Shown: positions 43,832 through 53,229 of the stretch, in pieces
Layout of the letters: each line of letters starts with the position of its first letter
Position numbering within the stretch: the stretch's first letter is position 1
Source: Rhizobium sp. TH2
GTDB taxonomy: Bacteria > Pseudomonadota > Alphaproteobacteria > Rhizobiales > Rhizobiaceae
Length of the DNA stretch: 64,000 nt
Direction: 5' to 3'
Assembly: GCF_024707525.1 (NCBI RefSeq)
Contig: NZ_CP062231.1
Span: forward strand, 3,596,001-3,660,000
Program-made: the position numbers and the translations under genes
The notes under the pieces: generated by a model
Told to the model about the DNA's origin: nothing
What the model saw: only the letters and a program-made list of their open reading frames with translations
Database searches by the model: none

Positions 43832-44746
43832 TTGGCACCCATTGGCCAGACCGTCCCTGCCACGACACCGGACGCCGCTCTTTTCCGGGCGCGTGAACGC
43901 GCGCGCCTGCTGCCCGATTGTCTGGTTGAGGCCAAGCGCATCGCCAACACGGTGATATCAGGCTGGCACGGCCGCAAGAAGAAGGGCATCGGCGAAAACT
44001 TCTGGCAGTTCCGGCCTTTCGTGGATGGCGACAGCCTGTCGCGTATCGACTGGCGCCGCTCGGCGCGCGACGACCATACCTATATCCGCGACCGCGAATG
44101 GGAAGCCGCGCATACGATCTGGCTCTGGGCCAGCCTTTCGCCCTCGATGATGTACAAGTCCCAATTGGGCCTCGTCTCCAAGGAAAGCCGCGCGCTTGTT
44201 CTAATGCTCGCCACCGCCGAGATTATGGCACGTTCCGGCGAACGGATCGGCTGCCCGGGTGTGATGGAACCGATCGCCGCCCGCAACGCCGCCGAACGGC
44301 TGGCGACAGCGCTGATGCATGCGGACATTTCCTCCGACCTGCCGCCGACCGGGATGATCCGGGGTTCCAGCGATGTCGTGCTGTTCGGCGATTTCCTCGA
44401 ACCGCCTGATGACATCATCGCGACGCTGCAACCCCTCTCCCGACGCGGCCTGCGCGGCCATGTCGTCGAGGTCTCGGACCCTGCGGAGGAAGGCTTCCCC
44501 TATGCTGGCCGGGTGGAATTCTCCGACCCGGCGACCGGCAGGAAATTCCTCTCCGGCCGGTCCGAACTGCTCAAGGACGAATACCGCCAGCTCTATTTCG
44601 CTCGTCGAGAATCCCTGCGGGACGGATTGAGGCATCTCGGCTGGAATTTCGTGTCGCACAACACCGGGCGCCCCGCTTCGGAGGCCCTCGTCTCCGTGCA
44701 TATGTATCTCTCGGGTCAGCCCGGCCGCACCGAAGGGAGCCGCTGA
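43832..44746 (+). CDS. DUF58 domain protein
   Basis: A 304-residue protein with the DUF58 core motif FRPFVDGDSLSRIDWRRSARDD (split: FRPFVDGDS and RIDWRRSAR), an altered VWA-like fold. The start is a TTG at 43832, with AGGAAAG further upstream; the ATG-free N-terminus makes this start tentative. Typical partner of MoxR in cell-envelope or stress operons. It overlaps the next gene by one base (TGATG). Confidence 0.85.
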   Translation: MAPIGQTVPATTPDAALFRARERARLLPDCLVEAKRIANTVISGWHGRKKKGIGENFWQFRPFVDGDSLSRIDWRRSARDDHTYIRDREWEAAHTIWLWASLSPSMMYKSQLGLVSKESRALVLMLATAEIMARSGERIGCPGVMEPIAARNAAERLATALMHADISSDLPPTGMIRGSSDVVLFGDFLEPPDDIIATLQPLSRRGLRGHVVEVSDPAEEGFPYAGRVEFSDPATGRKFLSGRSELLKDEYRQLYFARRESLRDGLRHLGWNFVSHNTGRPASEALVSVHMYLSGQPGRTEGSR

Positions 44747-47529
44747 TGGGTGCACTCGCATTCACCACGCCGCTGATCCTGACCGCGCTCATCGCATTGC
44801 CGCTGATCTGGTGGCTGCTGCGGCTGACGCCGCCACGTCCCGAAAAGGAAGTGTTTCCGCCCTTCCGCATCCTGCTGGCGCTGGGAAAACGTGAGGAGAC
44901 ACCGGCGACGACCCCCTGGTGGCTGCTCCTGCTCCGGCTCGTTCTTGCGGGCGTGATCATCATCGCGCTCGCCGGCCCGTTGCTCAATCCGAATGCTGCG
45001 ACGCTATCGTCCGGCGGTCCGCTGGCGATCGTCTTCGACAACAGCTGGGCATCCGCGCCGGCCTTCGACCGCCGCCGTGCTACGGCCGAATTCCTGGTCG
45101 AGGAAGCCCGCGACAAGGACCTGCCAGTCAGCCTCGTCTTCACATCAGATGAAACCCATGATGCCACGTTCGGAAGTGCCTCCGACGCGCTGACGCGGCT
45201 CGCTGCATCCGTGCCGAGACCCCTTCCCGCCGTCCGTGGGTCGGTGATATCAGCCCTCAACACAGCCTTCACCGATGCGAAGCCCTCGACACTCGCATTC
45301 ATCACCGATGGCGTCGCCGCTACGCAGGACCAGCCGTTCCTCGATGGCCTCGCAGCGCTGGGTGCAAGCGATTTCCGCGTCATCGGCCGAGACAATCCCG
45401 ATGCGGTTGCACTCACAGCCGCCGCCAACACATCGGACCAGATGAGCGTCACCGCCGCGCGGCTCGACCCGGCGGGCGAGCAGACCCTGACTGTTTCGGC
45501 CCGCGACATGCAGGGCCATATCCTCGCCAACACCAACATTGTCTTCAAACCGGGCGAGCGCTCTGCCGAAGGCCTGATCGACGCGCCGTTCGAACTGCGC
45601 AACGACTTCGCTAGGCTGACGATCGACGGCTATGAAACCGGCGGCGCGGTGCGGCTGCTCGACGACAGCTTCAAGCGCCGCAGCGTCGGGCTGATCTCGG
45701 GCGAAGTGGGCGACCGCAGCCAGCCGCTGCTGTCGCCGCTCTATTACATCACCCGCGCGCTCTCGCCCTATGCCAACCTTTCGCAGCCGGAAAGCAACGA
45801 TCTTGCAACCTCGATCCCGGCGATGATCCAGACAGGTCCATCCCTGATCATGCTCGCCGATATCGGCCGCATGCCGGGTGCCGCTGAACAGGCGCTTGCG
45901 CAGTGGATCGAACGTGGCGGCACGCTCGTCCGCTTCGCGGGACCGCGGCTCGCCACCGCGCCGGGCGACGATCCCCTGATCCCCGTGACGCTTCGCGAAG
46001 GCGAGCGCGCGCTTGGCGGCTCGATGTCCTGGGCTACGCCGCAGCCGCTCGATGTCTATCCCGAAACGAGCCCGTTCCATGGCCTAAAGGCGCCGGAAGG
46101 CGTGCTGGTCAATCGCCAGGTTCTCGCCGAGCCTTCAAGCGAATTGCAGAGCATGACATGGGCGAACCTGCGCGACGGCACGCCGCTGGTGACCGCCAAG
46201 AAGCTTGGCAATGGCCGCATCGTGCTCTTCCATGTCAGCGCCGAGTCCTCTTGGTCGAACCTGCCGCTCTCCGGCGATTTCGTCGAAATGCTGCGCCGCA
46301 TCGTGCAAATCTCCTCCACCGCCGCCCAGGCCACCACGTCGGCCGAGGGGAAGATGATACTTCCCCCCTTCAGGATGCTGACCGCCAAGGGCACGCTGAC
46401 GACCGAGAAGGGCTTGGCAAAGCCGATCGAAGCGATCGGCCAGACCCGCGTCAGCTTCGCCAATCCACCCGGCCTTTATGGCAGCGAAGACGGTTTCCAG
46501 GCGCTCAATCTGGTCAACAGCCAGGACGCGCTGTCGCCCATCCGCCTGCCGGATAATCTGTCCTACACCGAATCGGGCTTCATCGGCGATGGCAGCATGT
46601 CGCTCAAGCCGTGGCTGCTGACCGCCGCCGTAATGCTGGCGCTTGCCGATACATTCGCGATGCTTCTGCTTGGCGGCGCCTTCACCCGTCGTCTGGGTGC
46701 TACCGCTGCTGCCGCACTGTTGGCATTTGGTCTGGCAGGCATTGCGCCCGACCACGCAAGGGCCGACGATAGCCGGCCCGGCGACGAACAGCTAATGGCC
46801 CGCCTCGACAAGACCCATCTCGGCTACGTGATCACCGGCGAAGCCGAGGTCGATCGCATATCCGAGCGCGGCCTCGCTGGCCTCACCGACTATCTCTACT
46901 ATCGCACGACGCTCGAACCGGGCGACCCGGTCGGCGTCGATATCGCAAAGGACGAACTCTCGGTTTTCCCGATCCTCTACTGGCCGATTTCGTCAACCGC
47001 CAGCATGCCGAGCGAAAAGGCGATCAGCCGGATCGACGCCTATATGCGTGCCGGCGGCACCGTGCTGTTCGATACCCGCGACCAGTTTTCGGCGATCTCG
47101 GCGACCGGATCGGTGAGCCCGAACACCGAGCGCCTCCGCGCCATTCTCGCCAATATCGATATTCCGCCGCTCGAGGCAGTGCCAACCGATCACGTTCTGA
47201 CCAAGAGCTTCTACTTGCTCAAATCCTATCCCGGCCGTTATGCCGGCAGCCCGCTCTGGGTTGAGGCTTCGACAAGCAAGGCCGATCCGAACCGTCCGGC
47301 ACGCGCGGGCGATGGCGTAACCCCGATCATGATCACCGGCAATGATTTTGCCGGCGCCTGGGCGATCGACGATGCCGGCGCGCCGCTGCTGCCACTGGTG
47401 CCGCCGGATGAGAACCAGCGCGAAATGGCCTACCGCACCGGCGTCAACATCATGATGTATATGCTGACCGGCAACTACAAGGCCGACCAGGTGCATGTGC
47501 CGGCGCTGCTCGAAAGACTGGGGCAGTAG
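44746..47529 (+). CDS. BatA-like membrane protein with DUF4159 domain
   Basis: A 927-residue protein. N-terminal helices (about 5-25 and 58-80) match the aerotolerance/BatA start (LTALIALPLIWWLLRLTPP). A VWA-like domain (about 90-270) has a degenerate metal site (DNSWAS rather than DxSxS). A third helix lies near 620, and the C-terminal DUF4159 region (about 675-925) follows, with FPILYWPIS and GGTVLFDTRD. It forms a unit with MoxR and DUF58 proteins. Location is inner membrane with large periplasmic parts. Function not established. Confidence 0.85.
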   Translation: MGALAFTTPLILTALIALPLIWWLLRLTPPRPEKEVFPPFRILLALGKREETPATTPWWLLLLRLVLAGVIIIALAGPLLNPNAATLSSGGPLAIVFDNSWASAPAFDRRRATAEFLVEEARDKDLPVSLVFTSDETHDATFGSASDALTRLAASVPRPLPAVRGSVISALNTAFTDAKPSTLAFITDGVAATQDQPFLDGLAALGASDFRVIGRDNPDAVALTAAANTSDQMSVTAARLDPAGEQTLTVSARDMQGHILANTNIVFKPGERSAEGLIDAPFELRNDFARLTIDGYETGGAVRLLDDSFKRRSVGLISGEVGDRSQPLLSPLYYITRALSPYANLSQPESNDLATSIPAMIQTGPSLIMLADIGRMPGAAEQALAQWIERGGTLVRFAGPRLATAPGDDPLIPVTLREGERALGGSMSWATPQPLDVYPETSPFHGLKAPEGVLVNRQVLAEPSSELQSMTWANLRDGTPLVTAKKLGNGRIVLFHVSAESSWSNLPLSGDFVEMLRRIVQISSTAAQATTSAEGKMILPPFRMLTAKGTLTTEKGLAKPIEAIGQTRVSFANPPGLYGSEDGFQALNLVNSQDALSPIRLPDNLSYTESGFIGDGSMSLKPWLLTAAVMLALADTFAMLLLGGAFTRRLGATAAAALLAFGLAGIAPDHARADDSRPGDEQLMARLDKTHLGYVITGEAEVDRISERGLAGLTDYLYYRTTLEPGDPVGVDIAKDELSVFPILYWPISSTASMPSEKAISRIDAYMRAGGTVLFDTRDQFSAISATGSVSPNTERLRAILANIDIPPLEAVPTDHVLTKSFYLLKSYPGRYAGSPLWVEASTSKADPNRPARAGDGVTPIMITGNDFAGAWAIDDAGAPLLPLVPPDENQREMAYRTGVNIMMYMLTGNYKADQVHVPALLERLGQ

Positions 47530-47530
47530 G

Positions 47531-49600
47531 ATGAGCATCACCTTCGATCCGCTTCTGTCACTATCCCTCATTGCCTTGCTGGCGCTCGCAGCCGTGGCTT
47601 TTGCCGGCCTCGGCCTCTATCGCCGCCAGCGTGGCATGGTCTTGCGCACCATCGCGCTGGCACTACTCGTCGGCGCGCTGATCAATCCCGTCATCCTCAA
47701 TGAGGAGCGCGAACCACTATCGACGATCGTCGCGATCGCCGCCGACCGCAGCCAAAGCCAGGACGTCGGCGACCGCAAGGCACAGACGGACGCCGCGATC
47801 GACCAGTTAAAGACGGCGCTCGGCCGCTTCAGCGGCATCGAGACGCGCGTCATCGATGCGGGCCGGGACACCGGTTCCGACACGCCCTCGACCATGCTGT
47901 TCTCCAATCTTGCCAGCGAGTTGGAGGACGTGCCGCCGAGCCGCATCGGCGCCGTGATCTCGATCACCGATGGCCAGGTGCATGACATTCCGCGCGACAA
48001 CAAGCTGTCCGGCATCGACGCACCGGTACACGGCATGATCACCGGCAAGCCCGACGAGTTCGACCGCCGCATCGAGATCGTCAAGGCACCGCGCTTCGGC
48101 CTTGTCGACCAGGAGCAGGAGCTGACGCTTCGCGTCGTGGACGATGGCGTGGCGCAGTCCGCGCCGGCCGAAGTCACCATCCGCGTCAATGGCGAGGTGA
48201 CCAATCGCATGGACGCGACGCCCGGCGAGAACCGCGTGGCGCGCTTCAGGCTGCCTCGCGCCGGCAACAACATTCTCGAAATCGCGGTCGCGGAAATTCC
48301 CGGCGAAGTGACCCCGATCAACAACCGCGTGGTTCAGAATATCGACGGCATCCGCGAGAACCTGCGCGTGCTTCTGGTCTCTGGCGAACCGCATGCCGGC
48401 GAGCGTGCCTGGCGCAACCTGTTGAAATCCGATGCCTCGGTGGACCTGATCCACTTCACCATCCTTCGGCCGCCCGAGAAGCAGGACGGCACGCCGATCA
48501 ACGAACTGTCGCTGATTGCCTTCCCCACCCGCGAACTCTTCGTTGATAAGATCAAGGATTTCGATCTAATCATCTTCGACCGCTACCAGCATCGCGGCGT
48601 GTTGCCGATCCTCTACTACGACAACATCGCCCAGTACGTGAAGGAAGGCGGCGCGCTCTTGCTCGTCTCCGGCCCCGAACATGCCGGCGCGGAATCGATC
48701 GCCTATACGCCGCTCTCCACGGTGCTGCCGGCCATGCCGACGGGCGGCATGAACGAGAAGCCCTTCTTCCCGCGTCTTTCGGACCTCGGCAACCGGCATC
48801 CGGTCACGCGCGGCCTGATGGGCGCCAATAGCGAGCCGCCACATTGGGGCCGCTGGTTCCGTTCTGTGACGGTCAATCCGCCCGAAGGCAACATCCTCAT
48901 GGATGGACCCGACAAGTCGCCGCTGCTGGTGCTCAACCGCAATGGCGAGGGCCGCGTCGCGATGCTGCTGTCCGACCAGGGCTGGCTCTGGGCGCGCGGT
49001 TTCGAGGGCGGTGGCCCGCATGTCGATCTCTACCGCCGCATCGCTCACTGGCTGATGAAGGAACCGGCGCTCGAGGAAGAGGCGCTGACCGCGAACTCGC
49101 GCGGACGCGACATCGAAATCAACCGCCAGACGCTCGGCAAAAATGTCCCGTCCGCAACCGTAAGAGCCCCGGACGGCAAAACGAGCGAGGTGACCCTTAC
49201 CGAGACCGAGCCGGGCCGCTTCACCGGGACTTTCAAGACCGCCGCGACCGGCCTCTACGAAGTCAGGAACGGCGACTTTACCACGCTTGTCCATGTCGGC
49301 GCGGTCGATGCACCGGAATTCCGCCAGATGGTTTCGACCACCGAGAAGCTGGCACCGATGGCCAGGGATAGCCGCGGCATCGTCCGCCGGCTCGACCAGG
49401 GCAATGGAACGGTCGAGCTGCCGCAGATATTGACCGTACGCGGCCAGGTCCGCGTCAGCGATCCCGATCGCATGGTCATTCGCATGACGGATGAAACGGA
49501 ATTGAAGGGTGTGACGTCGCTGCCGCTGTTCGCCGGCTTCATGGGCCTGGGCCTGCTGGCACTGGCGATCGGCTCGACTTGGTGGCGCGAGGGGCGCTAA
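47531..49600 (+). CDS. Large membrane protein with glutamine amidotransferase-like domain
   Basis: A 689-residue protein with two N-terminal helices (about 5-27, 38-55), a VWA-like region with AIAADRSQSQDV, and a class-I glutamine amidotransferase-like fold (about 275-520; LRVLLVSGEPHAG and EGGALLLVSGPEHAG) that lacks an obvious catalytic cysteine. A C-terminal helix lies near 665-685. The ATG at 47531 begins 1 bp after the upstream stop, with AGG close by. It is the last gene of the MoxR operon; this membrane protein type recurs with BatA-like partners. Confidence 0.78.
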   Translation: MSITFDPLLSLSLIALLALAAVAFAGLGLYRRQRGMVLRTIALALLVGALINPVILNEEREPLSTIVAIAADRSQSQDVGDRKAQTDAAIDQLKTALGRFSGIETRVIDAGRDTGSDTPSTMLFSNLASELEDVPPSRIGAVISITDGQVHDIPRDNKLSGIDAPVHGMITGKPDEFDRRIEIVKAPRFGLVDQEQELTLRVVDDGVAQSAPAEVTIRVNGEVTNRMDATPGENRVARFRLPRAGNNILEIAVAEIPGEVTPINNRVVQNIDGIRENLRVLLVSGEPHAGERAWRNLLKSDASVDLIHFTILRPPEKQDGTPINELSLIAFPTRELFVDKIKDFDLIIFDRYQHRGVLPILYYDNIAQYVKEGGALLLVSGPEHAGAESIAYTPLSTVLPAMPTGGMNEKPFFPRLSDLGNRHPVTRGLMGANSEPPHWGRWFRSVTVNPPEGNILMDGPDKSPLLVLNRNGEGRVAMLLSDQGWLWARGFEGGGPHVDLYRRIAHWLMKEPALEEEALTANSRGRDIEINRQTLGKNVPSATVRAPDGKTSEVTLTETEPGRFTGTFKTAATGLYEVRNGDFTTLVHVGAVDAPEFRQMVSTTEKLAPMARDSRGIVRRLDQGNGTVELPQILTVRGQVRVSDPDRMVIRMTDETELKGVTSLPLFAGFMGLGLLALAIGSTWWREGR

Positions 49601-49661
49601 AGTCGCCTGACTTGAAGGAAGGGCCGCCTGAGAGGCCCCCCTCCTCCTCGCGGCTGCGAAC

Positions 49662-49913
49662 TTACATCATGCTCTTGTGCGCATTGTCCATGTGCATCAC
49701 GCAGTCGTCCATCTTGTTCATCTTCATCGAATCCTTGGCCATCGTCATTTCCTTCATGGCCTTGTCCTTCATCGCCATGTCCTTCATGCCATCGATATCC
49801 TTGTCCATTTTCATCAAGGTTGCCTCGTCGCATTTCATGGTCATGGCGTGAGCCAGTGGGGACATGGCGAGTGCGCCGGCGAGAACGGCGGCGGCGAGCG
49901 TGATTTTCAACAT
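49662..49913 (-). CDS. Small Met-rich exported protein
   Basis: An 83-residue precursor. A signal peptide (MLKITLAAAVLAGALAMSPL, cleavage after AHA) is followed by about 60 residues containing 17 methionines, many Lys and Asp, two cysteines and two histidines. Such Met-rich periplasmic proteins often bind copper or silver; this is inference. GAGGAG precedes the ATG. A GTAACA-16-CGTA promoter, identical to that before the ECF sigma gene, lies about 140 bp upstream on the same strand, so it is probably part of that sigma regulon. Confidence 0.7.
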   Translation of the reverse strand: MLKITLAAAVLAGALAMSPLAHAMTMKCDEATLMKMDKDIDGMKDMAMKDKAMKEMTMAKDSMKMNKMDDCVMHMDNAHKSMM

Positions 49914-50051
49914 TATGATCTCCTCGGTGTTCGGGCGACATTGCCCCTAGGCACAGTTTCTCCATCGGCCGGCAAGTGATTGACGGACCCCAGGATTCCT
50001 GGATCTGAATACGTGTCGAAGGCTGCCTCGCGAGCCGGCCTTCATGTTGAT

Positions 50052-50077
50052 TACGAGGGAGCGGTGGAGATTGTTAC
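50052..50077 (-). promoter_or_regulatory. ECF-type promoter facing the Met-rich gene
   Basis: On the minus strand GTAACA (50072-50077) and CGTA (50052-50055) are separated by 16 bp, like the element at 50210-50235. The Met-rich gene starts 139 bp downstream. Caulobacter SigF promoters use a GTAACC-16-CGAA pattern, and NrsF is SigF's anti-sigma factor, so the match is meaningful. Confidence 0.6.
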
Positions 50078-50209
50078 AGCACGGCCGAATGATTGTGCCG
50101 GAGTGGTCAAGACCGTGGATCGGACCGCATAGCCGACGTCCGATTTTTGAGCTATCACAGCCGGCAAGGGAGCAGACGTGCTCCCATTTCACCCGCGTTT
50201 CACGGGGAT

Positions 50210-50235
50210 GTAACAAAGTCGTGTATCGGACCGTA
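50210..50235 (+). promoter_or_regulatory. ECF-type promoter of the sigma/NrsF operon
   Basis: GTAACA (50210-50215) and CGTA (50232-50235) are separated by 16 bp and lie just before the sigma gene, suggesting autoregulation. The predicted transcript would have a very short leader. The motif is the same as that facing the Met-rich gene. Confidence 0.6.
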
Positions 50236-50249
50236 GAGGGCAATGTCGG

Positions 50250-50813
50250 GTGAATCATTCGGCGCGTGAAGAGCAATGGGCGGCGTGGATGCGCGCGGCG
50301 ATCGATGGCGACAAGCAGGCCTATCAGCGCTTTCTTGAAGCCGTCGTGCCCCACCTGCGTGGCCTGGCCAAGCGACGATGCGAGCAGTTTCGCGCACCGG
50401 CCAGCGAAGCAGAGGATGTCGTGCAGGAAGTGTTGCTGGCGGTGCATCTGAAGCGCGGAACCTGGGATAGCTTGCGCCCGATCGGACCATGGCTGTCGAC
50501 CATCGTGCGCAACAAGATGATCGATAGCCTTCGGCGCCGCGGCAGGCATATCAACGTGCCGATCGAGGATGTGATCGAGACGCTGGAAGCGGCCGAAGAG
50601 ACCGAGGCGATGGACCTCCGCGACGCCGCGCGTCTTCTCGAACGTCTCGGCGATCCGCAACGCGACATCGTCCGCTCGATCTCTCTGAACGGCGCGGGCA
50701 TTCGCGAAACGGCCGAAAGGCTGAAAATGACGGAAGGTGCGGTGCGCGTGTCGCTGCATCGCGCTTTGAAGACCTTAGCTGCCCTATACCGGAGTAACGA
50801 GCGTGAAAACTGA
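50250..50813 (+). CDS. ECF RNA polymerase sigma factor
   Basis: A 187-residue sigma-70-family factor with region 2 (DVVQEVLLAVHLKRGTWDSLRPIGPWLSTIVRNKMIDSLRRRGR, in pieces) and region 4 (GIRETAERLKMTEGAVRVSLHRALKTL). Start is a GTG at 50250 with AGAGGG upstream. It is followed by an NrsF-type membrane anti-sigma factor (overlap 11 bp). The pair resembles SigF-NrsF of Caulobacter, which responds to heavy metals. The stimulus here is unknown. Confidence 0.9.
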   Translation: MNHSAREEQWAAWMRAAIDGDKQAYQRFLEAVVPHLRGLAKRRCEQFRAPASEAEDVVQEVLLAVHLKRGTWDSLRPIGPWLSTIVRNKMIDSLRRRGRHINVPIEDVIETLEAAEETEAMDLRDAARLLERLGDPQRDIVRSISLNGAGIRETAERLKMTEGAVRVSLHRALKTLAALYRSNEREN

Positions 50814-51438
50814 TGATCTGATCGGTCTGTTGGCGGAAGACGCGACCGTTCGCACGAAGCTCGGACGCATGGTGGCCTATGCCCTGGTGGCCGGCATCGC
50901 GATATCGGCAATCATGCTCATCTCGACGATAGGCATGCGCCGCGACATGGCGGACGCGATGGAAACTGCCCGCGTCTTGTTCAAGATCGGCGCGACGCTG
51001 GTGCTTGCGATTGCCGCATCGAGCCTGGTCTTCCAGATCGGTCGCCCTGCGGCACCGCTGAAGACACGCGGCCTGCTTCTGCTGGTGCCCCTGGCACTGG
51101 TTGCCGCAGCCGTGATCGCGGAAATGACTGTGATGCCGGCCGATAGCTGGCGGACCCGGATGATCGGCAACAATGCCCGCTTCTGCGTGATGTTCATTCC
51201 GGTACTGGCACTCGCACCGCTCGTCGCGTTCATGATTGCGCTACGCAATGGCGCGCCGGATAATCCCGGTCTTTCGGGCGCCGTGGCCGGTCTCGCATCG
51301 GGCGGCATTGCCGCTGCCATGTATGCCTGGCATTGCGCCGATGACAGCCCGCTCTTCGTCGCCACATGGTACACGTTGGCAATCGCGATCGTCACGACAG
51401 CAGGCTATTTCGCCGGCCGCCGTCTCCTGCGCTGGTAG
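50803..51438 (+). CDS. NrsF-type (DUF1109) membrane anti-sigma factor
   Basis: A 211-residue protein with six predicted membrane helices (for example VAYALVAGIAISAIMLISTI, about 24-43) and the NrsF/DUF1109 signature of a cysteine in WHCADDSP near 188 and another near 128 (NNARFCVMF). In Caulobacter such cysteines control release of the sigma factor in response to metals. The start is a GTG at 50803 that overlaps the sigma gene by 11 bp, preceded by GGAG. It probably sequesters the sigma factor at the membrane. Confidence 0.9.
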   Translation: MKTDDLIGLLAEDATVRTKLGRMVAYALVAGIAISAIMLISTIGMRRDMADAMETARVLFKIGATLVLAIAASSLVFQIGRPAAPLKTRGLLLLVPLALVAAAVIAEMTVMPADSWRTRMIGNNARFCVMFIPVLALAPLVAFMIALRNGAPDNPGLSGAVAGLASGGIAAAMYAWHCADDSPLFVATWYTLAIAIVTTAGYFAGRRLLRW

Positions 51439-51442
51439 GCGA

Positions 51443-51982
51443 TCAGGCGACAGCGCGGACCGGTATCGCGGCTTCCTGATCGGGATTCCACCACCTGATT
51501 TCACCCTTCAGCCGCTCATGAACCCCATCGGCCATCGGCACAACGAGGATGCGGCCGGGATCGACCGGCGCCGGAAACTTCAGCGCGTTGTAGGTGACCT
51601 TCTCGAAGCCGAGCGGCATGTAATAGGGCGGGTCGCCGACAAGAATGACGCCCTCGGAGCCGTGGCGCCGCGTCGCTTCCACGGCGATCCGCACGAGCTC
51701 GCGGCCGATGCCCATGTTCTTATGCGAAGGCCGCACCGCCAGCGGCCCCAACAGATGGCCCTTCACGCCGCCGGCGAGCACCGGCGTCAGGCGCACCGAG
51801 GCGATCGTCTCGCCGAGATCGGCGCAGACGAAGGACAGCGACAGGTCATGCGGCCCTTGCTCCCGGATGCGGGCGGCGGCGCGCGCGAACCGGCCGGGGC
51901 CGAAAGCTTCTTCGTTGATGTGTTCGATGGCGTCGTGATGCGACGCATCTTCGGTCAGATAGACAAGATCATGCTTTTTCAT
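51443..51982 (-). CDS. GNAT-family N-acetyltransferase
   Basis: A 179-residue acetyltransferase with the acetyl-CoA loop VRPSHKNMGIGRELVRIAVE (about 87-106, R/Q-x-x-G-x-G/A) and the later VGDPPYYMPLGFE. The ATG at 51982 is used because upstream in-frame starts have no ribosome binding site. It runs convergent with the NrsF gene (4 bp apart). Substrate unknown. Confidence 0.85.
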   Translation of the reverse strand: MKKHDLVYLTEDASHHDAIEHINEEAFGPGRFARAAARIREQGPHDLSLSFVCADLGETIASVRLTPVLAGGVKGHLLGPLAVRPSHKNMGIGRELVRIAVEATRRHGSEGVILVGDPPYYMPLGFEKVTYNALKFPAPVDPGRILVVPMADGVHERLKGEIRWWNPDQEAAIPVRAVA

Positions 51983-52232
51983 GGAAAGGACAGTTCCCGG
52001 AGACGACAATGTGCGATGAAGGCTCGCGCGGTTCACGCACGGGCGGTAACGAAGTTCATCGCGGTCGTCGTAGCTGGGTCATTCCGTCGGTCTATCTCTA
52101 AAGAGTGTGAAAGCGCCGATAGCAGGAAATTTTCAATCCGCCAAGAGCCAAAACGCAGCGTTCATAGTTTTGCCTCTCGTCATCGCGCATTTTGATCGCC
52201 ACATTGCCGGAACAAGAAGATGGAGAGACGCG

Positions 52233-53189
52233 ATGGGACTGCTGGTCAACGGCGAATGGAAAGATGCCTGGTACGACACAAAGGATACGGGCGGCCAGTT
52301 CGTGCGCTCCGCCGCGCAGTTCCGCAATTTCGTTACCGCTGATGGCAGTGCGGGCCCTACCGGCAAGGCCGGCTTCAAGGCCGAGAGCGGCCGCTACCAT
52401 CTCTATGTCTCGCTCGCCTGCCCCTGGGCGCATCGCACGCTGATCTTCCGCAAGCTGAAGGGCCTCGAAGACCACATCTCGGTCTCGGTCGTGCATTTCC
52501 TGATGCTGGAGAACGGCTGGGAGTTCAAGGCAACCGACGCCGCCACCGGCGACCAGCTGTTCGGCCTGGATTATCTCTATCAGGTCTACGTCAAGGCCGA
52601 TCCCAATTATTCCGGCCGCGTCACCGTGCCGGTGCTGTGGGACAAGCAGACCGGCACCGTTGTCTCCAACGAGTCCTCCGAGATCATCCGCATGTTCAAT
52701 TCCGCCTTCGATGGGATCACCGGAAACAACCAGGATTTCTATCCCGAGGAGCAGCGCGCCGAAATCGACGAGCTCAATGCGCTGATCTACGACACGGTCA
52801 ACAACGGCGTCTACAAATGCGGTTTCGCCACCAGCCAGGCTGCCTACGAGCAGAATTTCGACAAGCTGTTCGCGACCCTCGACCTGCTCGAAGCACGGCT
52901 GGCTGGCAAGAAATTCCTGTTCGGTGACCGTCTGACCGAAGCGGATTGGCGGCTATTCACAACGCTTGTCCGCTTCGACCCCGTCTATGTCGGGCACTTC
53001 AAATGCAACAAGAAGCGCATCGTCGATTATCCCAATCTGCAAGCCTATCTCAAAACACTCTACAATGTGCCCGGCGTCGCCGAGACGGTGAGCTTCGACC
53101 ACATCAAAAACCACTATTACCGGAGTCACAGGACGATCAACCCGAACGGCATCGTGCCGGTCGGACCGATCATTGATCTCGCGGCCTGA
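52233..53189 (+). CDS. Glutathionyl-hydroquinone reductase-like protein
   Basis: A 318-residue glutathione transferase of the Xi class (YqjG/ECM4-like). The N-terminal thioredoxin domain has the catalytic CPWAHR (about 63-68) and VTVPVLWDKQTGTVVSNESSEIIRMF in pieces. The C-terminal helical domain (about 170-310) contains FGDRLTEADWRLFTTLVRFD. These enzymes reduce glutathionyl-hydroquinones. The ATG at 52233 follows GGAGAG; the longer ORF upstream is not conserved. Confidence 0.9.
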   Translation: MGLLVNGEWKDAWYDTKDTGGQFVRSAAQFRNFVTADGSAGPTGKAGFKAESGRYHLYVSLACPWAHRTLIFRKLKGLEDHISVSVVHFLMLENGWEFKATDAATGDQLFGLDYLYQVYVKADPNYSGRVTVPVLWDKQTGTVVSNESSEIIRMFNSAFDGITGNNQDFYPEEQRAEIDELNALIYDTVNNGVYKCGFATSQAAYEQNFDKLFATLDLLEARLAGKKFLFGDRLTEADWRLFTTLVRFDPVYVGHFKCNKKRIVDYPNLQAYLKTLYNVPGVAETVSFDHIKNHYYRSHRTINPNGIVPVGPIIDLAA

Positions 53190-53229
53190 CACAGCTAGAA
53201 GCCGGGCTCAATCAGAAGGGAGCCTGGGC

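Noticed and set aside
50115..50233. Repeat of GTGGATCGGACCG and GTGTATCGGACCG at 50115 and 50221
   Set aside because: The first copy lacks the GTAACA element at the expected distance, so it is not a second promoter of the same kind. It may be chance.
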